The position numbers were made by a program, and so were the translations under genes. Of a stretch of DNA of 64,000 nt, positions 45,821 to 54,591 are shown one piece after another. Under the pieces are notes generated by a model. That model saw nothing but the letters and a program-made list of their open reading frames with translations, made no database searches and had not been told where the DNA came from. The DNA comes from Candidatus Altimarinota bacterium (GTDB taxonomy: Bacteria > Patescibacteriota > Gracilibacteria > UBA1369 > 2-02-FULL-48-14). Numbering within the stretch: the first letter of the stretch is position 1; every line of letters starts with the position of its first letter. Location: assembly GCA_015485665.1 (NCBI GenBank), contig WFTC01000002.1, positions 32,998 to 96,997 on the forward strand, read 5' to 3'.

Positions 45821-46437
45821 TAAAAATCCATGCTTAAATTTTTTTCCTCCAAAATTTGCTTTAGCTTTTTAAGCGCCCTAAATTGCATGACACGAATATT
45901 ACCTTCTCGCTGACTCATTATTTCAGCAATTTCAGAATTGGAAAGACCTATTAAAAATTTTAAAGTTACAAGCTGCCTGTAAGGTTCTTTTAATGAACGA
46001 ATTGCATTTCTGACAGCTTCACTCCTAAGACTCTGTTCCGTTCTCATTTTAGGGGCGGCATTCAAAGATTCGTCTTCAATACGTGGATCAATAGGTAAAA
46101 ATTTGCGTTGTGCTCTTCTATAATCAATAACAGCATTGTGAGCCACTCTAAAAAGCCACGAACTGAATTTAACATCCTTTTTCTCATATCTATCCATATT
46201 GCTCCAAGCTTTAATAAAAATTGTTTCCACAACATCTTCAACATCGTCAATCGACACCCTAAAATAAACATAACGGTAAATTTTATCAAAAAAATGATCG
46301 TAAAGCTGTGCAAATGCAGATTTATCACCTTCTTTGGAAGCTTCAACGTAGGTATCAATATCTGTTTCGTTCAAAGATGACATAAAAGGCGTGGTATACA
46401 AACCTAGCATACACTTTATTAGAACGTTGCGCATCAA
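45820..46437 (-). CDS. ECF-type RNA polymerase sigma factor
   Basis: FAQLYDHFFDKIYRYVYFRVSIDDVEDVVETIFIKAWSNMDRYE (sigma2), LKEPYRQLVTLKFLIGLSNSEIAEIMSQREGNIRVMQFRALKKLK (sigma4). Probable start at 46383. Confidence 0.93.
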   Translation of the reverse strand: MMRNVLIKCMLGLYTTPFMSSLNETDIDTYVEASKEGDKSAFAQLYDHFFDKIYRYVYFRVSIDDVEDVVETIFIKAWSNMDRYEKKDVKFSSWLFRVAHNAVIDYRRAQRKFLPIDPRIEDESLNAAPKMRTEQSLRSEAVRNAIRSLKEPYRQLVTLKFLIGLSNSEIAEIMSQREGNIRVMQFRALKKLKQILEEKNLSMDF

Positions 46438-46465
46438 AATTCATTACAGAAAATGACTGGACATT

Positions 46466-47359
46466 TTAAGAAAGTCGTTCCAAGGCCGATTCAACTTGCT
46501 TTGCGGAACCTATAAAAATAGGTGTTGTTTGCAGCAATGAGTCTATAGTCATATCAAGAATCGGAATCTTACCGTTACTTGCAAGTCCACCTGCTTGTTC
46601 AACAATAAAAGCCATTGGAGCGCATTCATATAACAAACGTAATTTCCCATTTGGCTTTTCAATGTCTGCAGGATACATGAAAATACCGCTTCCTTTTTTC
46701 AAAATATGATTAATATCAGGCACCATACCCCCTGAATAACGCAAAGTATATTTATTCTCAATGTAAAATTTGACCAAATCATAATAATCCCGCCTATCCC
46801 CACAAGCACGTAAATTTCCCGGAGCAAAATATTTATTACCCTCAGAAATACATATATTCTCTGATGTCAACTCCCATACTTCTTCTTTAAGAGTAAACTC
46901 CATTACACCATTCCCGAAAGTGAGCACCAAAGTGGTGCGCGGTCCATATTGAGCATATAAAGCAGCAATCTGATCACCAGCTTTCATACCTATAGCATCT
47001 TTACTTTCATAAATTCCAATAATTGTACCGACAACACCGTTTACATCCAAAAGGCTGGATCCATCCAAAGGATCATAAAACACACTGAAGCAGCCTTCAT
47101 AATTCACTCTCTCCAAACTATCAGATTCTTCACTGGAAAAAGCGGCAACAAAAGGACAAGTGCGTAAATGTGCGTGCATAATCTCTTCAGCTTTAATGTC
47201 CATAACCGCCTGCTCTTCACCAAAAGCGTTTTGGGTGCCAATCTTGCCGGCACTCGTCATAATAATTGCCAAAGAAATTTCTCTCACTGCATCCGCCATC
47301 TCAAAAATCAATTCCGCAAGCCTAATATCCGCACCTTTATCAATAAGCGTTTTAATCAT
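46466..47359 (-). CDS. fbp: class I fructose-1,6-bisphosphatase
   Basis: FSVFYDPLDGSSLLDVNGVVGTIIGIY, LRYSGGMVPDINHILKKGSGIFMYPADIEKPNGKLRLLYECAPMAFIVEQAGGLAS. Confidence 0.94.
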   Translation of the reverse strand: MIKTLIDKGADIRLAELIFEMADAVREISLAIIMTSAGKIGTQNAFGEEQAVMDIKAEEIMHAHLRTCPFVAAFSSEESDSLERVNYEGCFSVFYDPLDGSSLLDVNGVVGTIIGIYESKDAIGMKAGDQIAALYAQYGPRTTLVLTFGNGVMEFTLKEEVWELTSENICISEGNKYFAPGNLRACGDRRDYYDLVKFYIENKYTLRYSGGMVPDINHILKKGSGIFMYPADIEKPNGKLRLLYECAPMAFIVEQAGGLASNGKIPILDMTIDSLLQTTPIFIGSAKQVESALERLS

Positions 47360-48371
47360 CTATTGAGGGGTCATATTTACCAAGAGTAGCTAATGCGTTC
47401 ATCTTGGCACGATGCAGAAGTTTTTCTTGAGCTTCTGAGATCGCTTGTGGATTTTTAGCCCATGCCTCAAGTGCAGGACCTTGAATGCTTCTTCCATAAG
47501 AAAAACTTAAAGGCCAAGGCAAAGCTCCAGCTTTATTCATTAAGTCAAGATGCAAAGTGGACTCCTTGGGACTTTGACCTCCGGATAAAAATACCACAGC
47601 CGCCAACTCATCCGGCACAGCCTCTTTAAGACCTTTGAGCGTCATTTGAGAAACCTGCAGAGCATCCGCTCTTTGTGAAGCCGATTTACCTGAAAGAATC
47701 ATGCTGGTTTTTAAGATTGTAGCCTGAAGTTCAACACCCTGTTCCCTCAATTGATCAAAAAGCACATTCCATACTTCCACACTAACTTCATAGCAATGCT
47801 CAATACTATGATCTCCATCAAGGAGTATTTCCGGCTCCACAATAGGTACCAAATTTGCCTCTTGACAAAGAGCGGCATACCTTGCCAAAGCATGTGCATT
47901 TGCAACTATACAAGCACGACTCGGTAAATTTTCATTTCTATCAATTGCAATAACTGCTCGCCACTTCGCAAAACGTGCCCCAAGCTCAAAATATTCCAAC
48001 AATCTTTCACGCAACCCATCCAGTCCTTCCGTAACTTTTTCTCCGGTATGAAGTGCCAAATCTTTAGCGCCTTTATCGACTTTAATCCCCGGAATAATAC
48101 CTTTATCCGCCAGCACTTTTGTGAAAGCAATACCTTCCTCCGTCTCTTGTCTAAGAGTTTCATCAAATAAAATATAAGCGGAAACATAATCTTCAATACC
48201 TTGAGCCCCAACTAACAAAGATCTGTAAGCACGCCTGCTGTCTTCATTACATTCAACTCCAAGCGCCTCAAATCGTTTTGTGCAAGTACCATGACTTTCG
48301 TCAATAGCTAAAATGCCCTTCCCCGAAGCCACCATAGCCATAGCGGTGGACTTTAAAATATCAAGATCCAT
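47352..48371 (-). CDS. fructose-bisphosphate aldolase class I
   Basis: GKGILAIDESHGTCTKRFEALGVECNEDSRRAYRSLL; IVEPEILLDGDHSIEHC; ILKTSMILSGK; VFLSGGQSPKEST; SFSYGRSIQGPALEAWA. Confidence 0.95.
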   Translation of the reverse strand: MDLDILKSTAMAMVASGKGILAIDESHGTCTKRFEALGVECNEDSRRAYRSLLVGAQGIEDYVSAYILFDETLRQETEEGIAFTKVLADKGIIPGIKVDKGAKDLALHTGEKVTEGLDGLRERLLEYFELGARFAKWRAVIAIDRNENLPSRACIVANAHALARYAALCQEANLVPIVEPEILLDGDHSIEHCYEVSVEVWNVLFDQLREQGVELQATILKTSMILSGKSASQRADALQVSQMTLKGLKEAVPDELAAVVFLSGGQSPKESTLHLDLMNKAGALPWPLSFSYGRSIQGPALEAWAKNPQAISEAQEKLLHRAKMNALATLGKYDPSIDD

Positions 48372-48509
48372 GAATCATGATGGTTAATGTTGAGGCGATT
48401 GTATATCTGACTTATATAAAATTCAATTTTACTCAGTGATGCAACTTGCTAATGCACCTATTTTATGCTATAATTACAAGATTTATTTTTATTTTAACCA
48501 CATTAAAAT

Positions 48510-49655
48510 ATGCAAGAAGAATCTTTACACTTTGACTACATTACAAAAACTCCGGATGGATTTCAATCCACAGAAAAAGCAAGAGAAGTAGCTGAAAAGG
48601 CAAAGGCGGAATTAGATAATCTCAATGAGAGTATAATAGATCAACTGCCTGACAGAGAAGCACTAAATACAGATCTGATTGAAATAAAGGAGCAAACGGA
48701 AACAAGCCAAAAAGGATTGTTGGCGATTTTAGCTGAAGCAAGTCCCGCTCTTAACAATGCATTTATGCAAAATCCACATCTTGCACATTATGCTTACGGT
48801 GAAATGTTCACTCAAATGGAAAAATATGGCTTAGACGCAAACGTATTGATTGTAAACGCAAATATGCCGGTACGAATTAAAATGACAAATGGAGCAATAG
48901 ATATTCAAGTTCCTCAAAAAAAACCGGATGGAACATGGGAATATGTACAAGCCAAATTTAATCTTTTTCCTTGGGATATGAATGAAACAGATACTGTGAA
49001 TAAAATTGAAGAAAGTAGGCCTGAAGTAGAACCTGAAGTAGAACCTGAAGTAGAACCTGAAGTAAAACCTGAAATGGAAGTAAATGACGCATCATCACCT
49101 ATCCGCACACAATTAGCACCTCCTGTATCGGATATTCCATATCCATCTATATCTGAGAAATCTGAAGCAACAGCTACAACTAAAGAAAATACCACTGATG
49201 AAGAAACTGAAAGCGATAAAATCATGGAGACTGAAGAGAGTATTCAATTTAGAGAACGCATCAATGAGTTAAAAAATGAAAAAAGCATACTTCTGCAAAA
49301 TTTACACAAAAGTATTAGTTCCTTGACCTCACTAAAAACAAATATACAACCTTTTCTTCCTGATGCACTTGGCAGAAAAGGTGAAATAAATTTAACAATC
49401 AACTCAAGAAAAGTTGGGGAAAGCATACTTGTAAAAGCAACACCACTCATAAAGCAAATGAAGATAGGCAGCAAGGAATCCTTAGCCATGCAAGACACTG
49501 CAACATATTACCCTATCAATGGAATGGAATTGATAGGCAAAAATAGTATTCAAAGATTACGTGAAGCTAAACTAATTGCAGAAATTAAATTCATTAAAAA
49601 TTTTAATGTAGAAGCTTTTGCAAACAAAGTACGCAATGCCTTGGATACAAAATAA
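48510..49655 (+). CDS. hypothetical protein with EVEP repeat linker
   Basis: 381-aa ORF; repeat linker PEVEPEVEPEVEPEVKPEMEV; bounded by a terminator at 49663. Confidence 0.65.
   Translation: MQEESLHFDYITKTPDGFQSTEKAREVAEKAKAELDNLNESIIDQLPDREALNTDLIEIKEQTETSQKGLLAILAEASPALNNAFMQNPHLAHYAYGEMFTQMEKYGLDANVLIVNANMPVRIKMTNGAIDIQVPQKKPDGTWEYVQAKFNLFPWDMNETDTVNKIEESRPEVEPEVEPEVEPEVKPEMEVNDASSPIRTQLAPPVSDIPYPSISEKSEATATTKENTTDEETESDKIMETEESIQFRERINELKNEKSILLQNLHKSISSLTSLKTNIQPFLPDALGRKGEINLTINSRKVGESILVKATPLIKQMKIGSKESLAMQDTATYYPINGMELIGKNSIQRLREAKLIAEIKFIKNFNVEAFANKVRNALDTK
49020..49079 (+). repeat. 12-bp coding tandem repeat, five units
   Basis: CCTGAAGTAGAA x3, CCTGAAGTAAAA, CCTGAAATGGAA. Confidence 0.93.
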
Positions 49656-49662
49656 TGAAAAA

Positions 49663-49693
49663 CAAAAGACCTCCTTTGTCGGAAGGTCTTTTG
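49663..49693. terminator. bidirectional hairpin terminator between convergent genes
   Basis: CAAAAGACCT(49663-49672)/AGGTCTTTTG(49684-49693). Confidence 0.75.
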
Positions 49694-49744
49694 TGATTTC
49701 CCCTTAACCCATTAACGGGTTTCATAAGTAAATTATAAAAACGC

Positions 49745-50089
49745 TTATTCCTTTACCGCAACCGCGCTTGCTGGCAATACATAATAAATGTCCTCACTCC
49801 CAGCTTTTACCATTTGAGTTGTAGATTGCTCTATGTTCTTCATAGACTGAGCACGCAAAATAAGAGTATCGCTTATTTCCAAATCGGTAATCAAAGCCTG
49901 CCTTTCATTTTCCAATTCATTAAGCTTATAACCTTTTGTTGCTTTTGTATTCAACATTGCCAAAGAAACGGCACCCATACCAACAATGGCAAGAAGCATA
50001 ATACCTCCCAAAGAAAGCAAACTGAGTCTCTCATTTTTCAGAAAGATCAGATGCAATTTGTCGTAAATATTATAAATGAAATTTTCCAT
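49745..50089 (-). CDS. FtsL-like small bitopic membrane protein
   Basis: Directly downstream of rsmH; MENFIYNIYDKLHLIFLKNERLSLLSLGGIMLLAIVGMGAVSLAMLNTKATKGYKLNELENERQALITDLEISDTLILRAQSMKNIEQ. Start set at ATG 50089. Confidence 0.65.
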   Translation of the reverse strand: MENFIYNIYDKLHLIFLKNERLSLLSLGGIMLLAIVGMGAVSLAMLNTKATKGYKLNELENERQALITDLEISDTLILRAQSMKNIEQSTTQMVKAGSEDIYYVLPASAVAVKE

Positions 50090-50096
50090 AATCGGT

Positions 50097-51047
50097 TTAA
50101 AGTTTTTCAGCTGCTCTGAGCCTAGCACTGCGAGCACGTTTATTTTTATTTATCTCCTCATCCGAAGGAATGATCGGCTTTTTTGTCAGGAGGGAAAGGG
50201 TCTTTGAAACAAGAACTCTCGATCCAAATGGGTCAGTCGGATCACGAAGGTCAGTGGACCTAAACTTGAAGTGACGTTTTACAATACGATCTTCAAGAGA
50301 ATGATAAGAAAGCACGACCACGTGTCCGTGAGGAGCTAAACACTCAACCGCTTGATCAAGACCAAGCTCCAAAGCGCTAAGTTCCTCATTCACAGCAATA
50401 CGAAGTGCCTGAAAAATTTTAGTAGCCCTATGTTTTCCGGGTCTTCCACGCCCAAGCACTCTTTCCACATAGCGAGCAAATTGCAGAGTTGAATTAAACT
50501 CAATACGACTACGGTCTTCCACAATCGCCTTGGCAAGCTTCCTTGAAGCACGTTCTTCGCCATATTTATAAAATATATCCGCCAATTCCTTCTCCGGAGT
50601 GGTTCTAAGAAGGTCTGCAGCCATTAAGCCCGAAGAGGCATCAAAGCGCATATCCAATGGTCCATCATGCAAAAATGAAAAACCACGGCAAGGATCATCT
50701 ATGTGTGGGGATGAGAGTCCAAGATCAAATAAAACCGCATTGACCTGCGAAACCCCTTCCCTCCTGAGCCGATCTGTCAAAGAAGCAAAAGAATCATGAA
50801 AGATTCTGAAATTATCTCCTATTTTCCGAAGCCGAGACTCCGCTACTGCAATGTTTCGCTCATCGAGATCAAAAGCATACAACATTCCTTCAGACCCTAT
50901 TGCCTTCAAAATGTGTGATGCATGACCTCCCAATCCAAGATTGCAATCCACCACGGTCATACCGGAGCAAAGACTTAGAAAGTGCAAGCATTCATTGAGC
51001 ATGACTGGCTCATGAACTAGTGAATCAGATGAACACTTTTCTTGCAC
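50097..51047 (-). CDS. rsmH: 16S rRNA (cytosine(1402)-N(4))-methyltransferase
   Basis: HEPVMLNECLHFL, VVDCNLGLGGHASHILKA, FDLGLSSPHIDDPCRGFSFLHDGPLDMRFD, LSYHSLEDRIVKRHFK; probable GTG start. Confidence 0.95.
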   Translation of the reverse strand: MQEKCSSDSLVHEPVMLNECLHFLSLCSGMTVVDCNLGLGGHASHILKAIGSEGMLYAFDLDERNIAVAESRLRKIGDNFRIFHDSFASLTDRLRREGVSQVNAVLFDLGLSSPHIDDPCRGFSFLHDGPLDMRFDASSGLMAADLLRTTPEKELADIFYKYGEERASRKLAKAIVEDRSRIEFNSTLQFARYVERVLGRGRPGKHRATKIFQALRIAVNEELSALELGLDQAVECLAPHGHVVVLSYHSLEDRIVKRHFKFRSTDLRDPTDPFGSRVLVSKTLSLLTKKPIIPSDEEINKNKRARSARLRAAEKL

Positions 51048-51395
51048 AACTATTGGATAAAAATTTTGAACGAACGTGGAGAGTAAATCAAAGCTAAGCT
51101 CTCAAAATAGAGCCGTCAAGATTTTCAATCAAATCAAGCAATAAGTGCATACATTTTTTATGCAAAACTCGGCGCTTAAGGCATAAAGTAAACCTGTTAG
51201 ATGTGTAATTTAAATAACTTCCAAAACCACTTGCTAAAACTGCTTTGAATTGTACAATTTATTTATACAAAAGGGCTTGCTTGTGGCAAGCTTCATAATC
51301 ACCACACAATATATCGTGGTGAAGTTTCACTCACCTTGCCGCAAGAGAAACAAAAAATCAGTGACATTTTAATAGCTATGCACTAGTCTGCAAGT

Positions 51396-51881
51396 ATGCA
51401 GGAACTAATCCCCCCACAGCTTCAAGTTTTTATTTTATCTATGATGCCCGTTTTGGAATTACGTTTTGCAATTCCATACGGCATAGCGGCACTGGGAATG
51501 AAACCGTGGATTGCTTTAACTTGGGCACTGCTTGGCAATATCACGATAAGCATTTTTCTTTTATGGGCTTTGGATTTTATCGTAAAATTACTTGAAAGAC
51601 ATTCCTCAAAAATACAGACATGGATGAACAAGCTTTTCAGTCATACTCGCAGTAAACATAAAAAACGCATGAGTGAACTTGGTCATTTAGCACTATTTGT
51701 TTTTGTAGCAATACCTTTGCCCGGAAGTGGAGCTTGGTCCGGAAGTCTTGTAGCTTATTTATTTGGAGTGAAAAAGAAAACCGCTCTATTTTGGATAAGT
51801 ACGGGATTAAGCACACTGGCAGTAATTCTAACTTTTGGAACAACAGGGATAATCAAAGGCATTGAAGGTATTTTCTTCTAA
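51396..51881 (+). CDS. small multi-drug export (PF06695-like) membrane protein
   Basis: MMPVLELRFAIPYGIAALGMKPWIAL, FVFVAIPLPGSGAWSGSLVAYLFGVKKKTALFWISTG. Confidence 0.85.
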   Translation: MQELIPPQLQVFILSMMPVLELRFAIPYGIAALGMKPWIALTWALLGNITISIFLLWALDFIVKLLERHSSKIQTWMNKLFSHTRSKHKKRMSELGHLALFVFVAIPLPGSGAWSGSLVAYLFGVKKKTALFWISTGLSTLAVILTFGTTGIIKGIEGIFF

Positions 51882-51883
51882 GA

Positions 51884-52462
51884 TTAAAATTCATTTAACT
51901 TTATAGGTCCTTTACGAATAATCTGCACATCTTCACCTTCAATCTTTACAATCGTGGAGGGAAGTGTTGATCCTATTTGTCCGCTATCTATTATAAAATC
52001 CGGCATCAAACCTTGATCCAAGACATCTTGAACTTTATGAGCACAAGGCAAACCATGTAAATTTGCACTGGTAGTTGTTAATGGTCCTCCAAAACTTTCA
52101 ACCAAAATACGAGTTTTTTTATTGGAAGAAACACGTATTCCAATACTGTCTAAGCCATAATTAATCCATTTAGGCAACAAGTCACGCCTCGCTACGATTA
52201 TGGTTAAAGGACCAGGCCAATATTTACGGGCAAGATACCTTGCCTTCTCATTAAAATATCCATAAAGTTCAGCCTCTTCATGATCACGCAGTAAGATACT
52301 TACCGGTTTATCAAATGGCATTTTCTTAAGTTTGTAAAGCTTGCAAACAGCTTCCTTGTTAAATATATCCACAGCTAAGCCATAACAAGTTTCCGTGGGA
52401 TGAAGTACCACCCCTCCTTTCAACAACTCTTGAACTGCAAGTTTTGTAAGGGTTGCATTCAT
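51884..52462 (-). CDS. tsaC: L-threonylcarbamoyladenylate synthase
   Basis: GGVVLHPTETCYGLAVDIFNKEAVCKLYKLKKMPFDKPVSILL; KYWPGPLTIIVARR; GIRVSS; GGPLTTTSANLHG; STIVKI. Confidence 0.94.
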   Translation of the reverse strand: MNATLTKLAVQELLKGGVVLHPTETCYGLAVDIFNKEAVCKLYKLKKMPFDKPVSILLRDHEEAELYGYFNEKARYLARKYWPGPLTIIVARRDLLPKWINYGLDSIGIRVSSNKKTRILVESFGGPLTTTSANLHGLPCAHKVQDVLDQGLMPDFIIDSGQIGSTLPSTIVKIEGEDVQIIRKGPIKLNEF

Positions 52463-52475
52463 AAAAGTAATCTCA

Positions 52476-53270
52476 TTAAGAGTAGTTAAACTCTTTTTTA
52501 TGTTCCTCTGACAAAATCTGTGGCTCTAAAATTTTTGCATACTCAAATGCAAATTTGAAAATTGACCTTTGGGCACTTGCAATCGCTTCATTTTGCATGA
52601 TTACTCCAACCTTATCTTTATGTGAAATAATACTCATCTTGTCATCATAGATATTTATTTCATTATCAAAAGGAAAACGTGAAGATGGTATTAAATAAAT
52701 TTCTCGTTTCTCTTTGGCGCCTTTACGCTTTAATGCAAGTCCGACTTCATCATATTGAAACAAGCCTCGCACCCAAATACCTCTACGATTCTTATTTTTC
52801 ACATAATTAGCATGGTACTCTCTAAATTCCTTGCATTCATAAGCCACTTCTCCAGCTGACCAGCAGTAAATCTCACCCTTGGTTGTCAAAGAATCTTCCA
52901 TAATTTGAATTATGCCATTTATTCCTTCAAATACTTCCATTTGAGGTTTAATAGCATGCTGTACCCGCAAAGATCTAAGATCAGGCAAAGCCTTTTCCAA
53001 ACGCTTATAACGCTGCTTTTGATCATCAAGCAATAAATGTGGATCCACAGCGGTAAAATATGTAGCTGCTTTGCTACGATTATGACTGACCAAAGCTTTA
53101 TTTTTCAGCTGCTCCAATATTACATAAACCGTGGAACGCTTTAATCCAGAATGACGAGCAATTGAGCTTGGTAAAGATCTGCCAAGCCCCAAAAGAGTTA
53201 AATAGACAAGAGCTTGTTTTTGAGTGAAACCCAAGTCTGTTAATAATTGTTGATATTTATGCCTATACAT
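52476..53270 (-). CDS. TrmB-family transcriptional regulator
   Basis: LTDLGFTQKQALVYLTLLGLGRSLPSSIARHSGLKRSTVYVILEQLKNKALVS. Confidence 0.87.
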   Translation of the reverse strand: MYRHKYQQLLTDLGFTQKQALVYLTLLGLGRSLPSSIARHSGLKRSTVYVILEQLKNKALVSHNRSKAATYFTAVDPHLLLDDQKQRYKRLEKALPDLRSLRVQHAIKPQMEVFEGINGIIQIMEDSLTTKGEIYCWSAGEVAYECKEFREYHANYVKNKNRRGIWVRGLFQYDEVGLALKRKGAKEKREIYLIPSSRFPFDNEINIYDDKMSIISHKDKVGVIMQNEAIASAQRSIFKFAFEYAKILEPQILSEEHKKEFNYS

Positions 53271-53278
53271 AACTATGT

Positions 53279-54418
53279 TTAAACATTATTAAGATCTTGT
53301 ATCAACGCATGATTCTCAAGAAAAAAAGCTTCTACTAGTGGCAGAGCTTCTGAATCGGGATAATTCTGCGAGGCACGCAGCATAGCCCAACGTCCTTCCG
53401 GCAATTTCTTAAGAGCTCGCAACAAATCCTCAATTTCGCTACGCTCCAATCCATTCGCCAACTGAACAAGATCAGGCTCACCTGATAATCTTCTTGGTCC
53501 ATTATAAGCAGGATGCCTTGAATGCACTCCGTTCATAGTCAGCAAGTAAGCCATATTTAACGGCTTCAAATTATCGTAATACCCTACTTTATGCAAACAT
53601 CTATCCGCATCTTGCACAAATGGCAAATCGCTAGCCCCAGCCATAACAAGTCTATTCACAAAACTGTTACAATCTCCAATATAATCAGGTGATAAATGCC
53701 AAGCCAAATACCTAAGCGCTCTATCAAGAATTACTTCTGCATTGCGTTTATCATCCTTTTTTCTTGCCAAAGAGCAATACATATTCTTTCTATCATCAGA
53801 TAAGTTATCCATAAACCAATTACATACATTGTTCACATCAGAAAAATCTCTCATGTCATCATCAAAAGCAATATACCGTGTGGAAATATCACTCATATCC
53901 ATAAATTTTAGCCAATGATCAAAAACTATCCTCTGCATCTTATGATGCTTTGCAATCAAAGATTTATCAGCTCCATCAATAATATGATGTACAGATCCAA
54001 AAGCTGTAACACTCAAGTTAATATCTGCATGTGGCAATAACTCTTTAAGAGTATTTACAGTCAAAGCAGGTCTATCCAACCACGCAAAAAACAAAAGTCC
54101 CGGTGCTCTATCAGCACTGGCTGAAAGTCCGGTTCTAACATTTAAAATCCTGTTTGCGGAATCATCCTTACTTAAATCACATGCAATTCTCAATAAATCA
54201 TTTCCATTAAAAAATTGATTAGGTGGTGGAGTCTGGCTTGAATTTCTTTTACTTGCAAGCATTTTCTTAAAATCAAGTTCAATAGATGGACTGAGTATTG
54301 CTTCAAGTACAGAAAGTAAACGACTTCGCATATCATCTGAAATCGCAACAACACTAACACCATCTACAGTGCTGAGTCGCCCATCAACTGCATGTGAAGT
54401 GGGAATCAAATCAGGCAA
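53279..54418 (-). CDS. hypothetical protein
   Basis: 379-aa ORF without recognised motif; 8 nt upstream of the TrmB-like gene. Confidence 0.6.
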   Translation of the reverse strand: MPDLIPTSHAVDGRLSTVDGVSVVAISDDMRSRLLSVLEAILSPSIELDFKKMLASKRNSSQTPPPNQFFNGNDLLRIACDLSKDDSANRILNVRTGLSASADRAPGLLFFAWLDRPALTVNTLKELLPHADINLSVTAFGSVHHIIDGADKSLIAKHHKMQRIVFDHWLKFMDMSDISTRYIAFDDDMRDFSDVNNVCNWFMDNLSDDRKNMYCSLARKKDDKRNAEVILDRALRYLAWHLSPDYIGDCNSFVNRLVMAGASDLPFVQDADRCLHKVGYYDNLKPLNMAYLLTMNGVHSRHPAYNGPRRLSGEPDLVQLANGLERSEIEDLLRALKKLPEGRWAMLRASQNYPDSEALPLVEAFFLENHALIQDLNNV

Positions 54419-54591
54419 TCTAAAATCTGAAATGGGTATATTAAAAGATAATGCTTGAACGTAGTATCTGTAATTTGGTGGAAATTATCTAAGTGTAAAG
54501 CTATTATGTCAATACATAATGAGAAATTGCGAAGCTCTTTTTGATTCTTTATATTGATGGTATAATTCAAAAATGCTTGTACATTAAACAA

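Noticed and set aside
49020-49079. Tandem repeat considered as a regulatory or CRISPR-like array
   Set aside because: In-frame 12-bp coding repeat without spacers; it simply encodes a PEVE linker.
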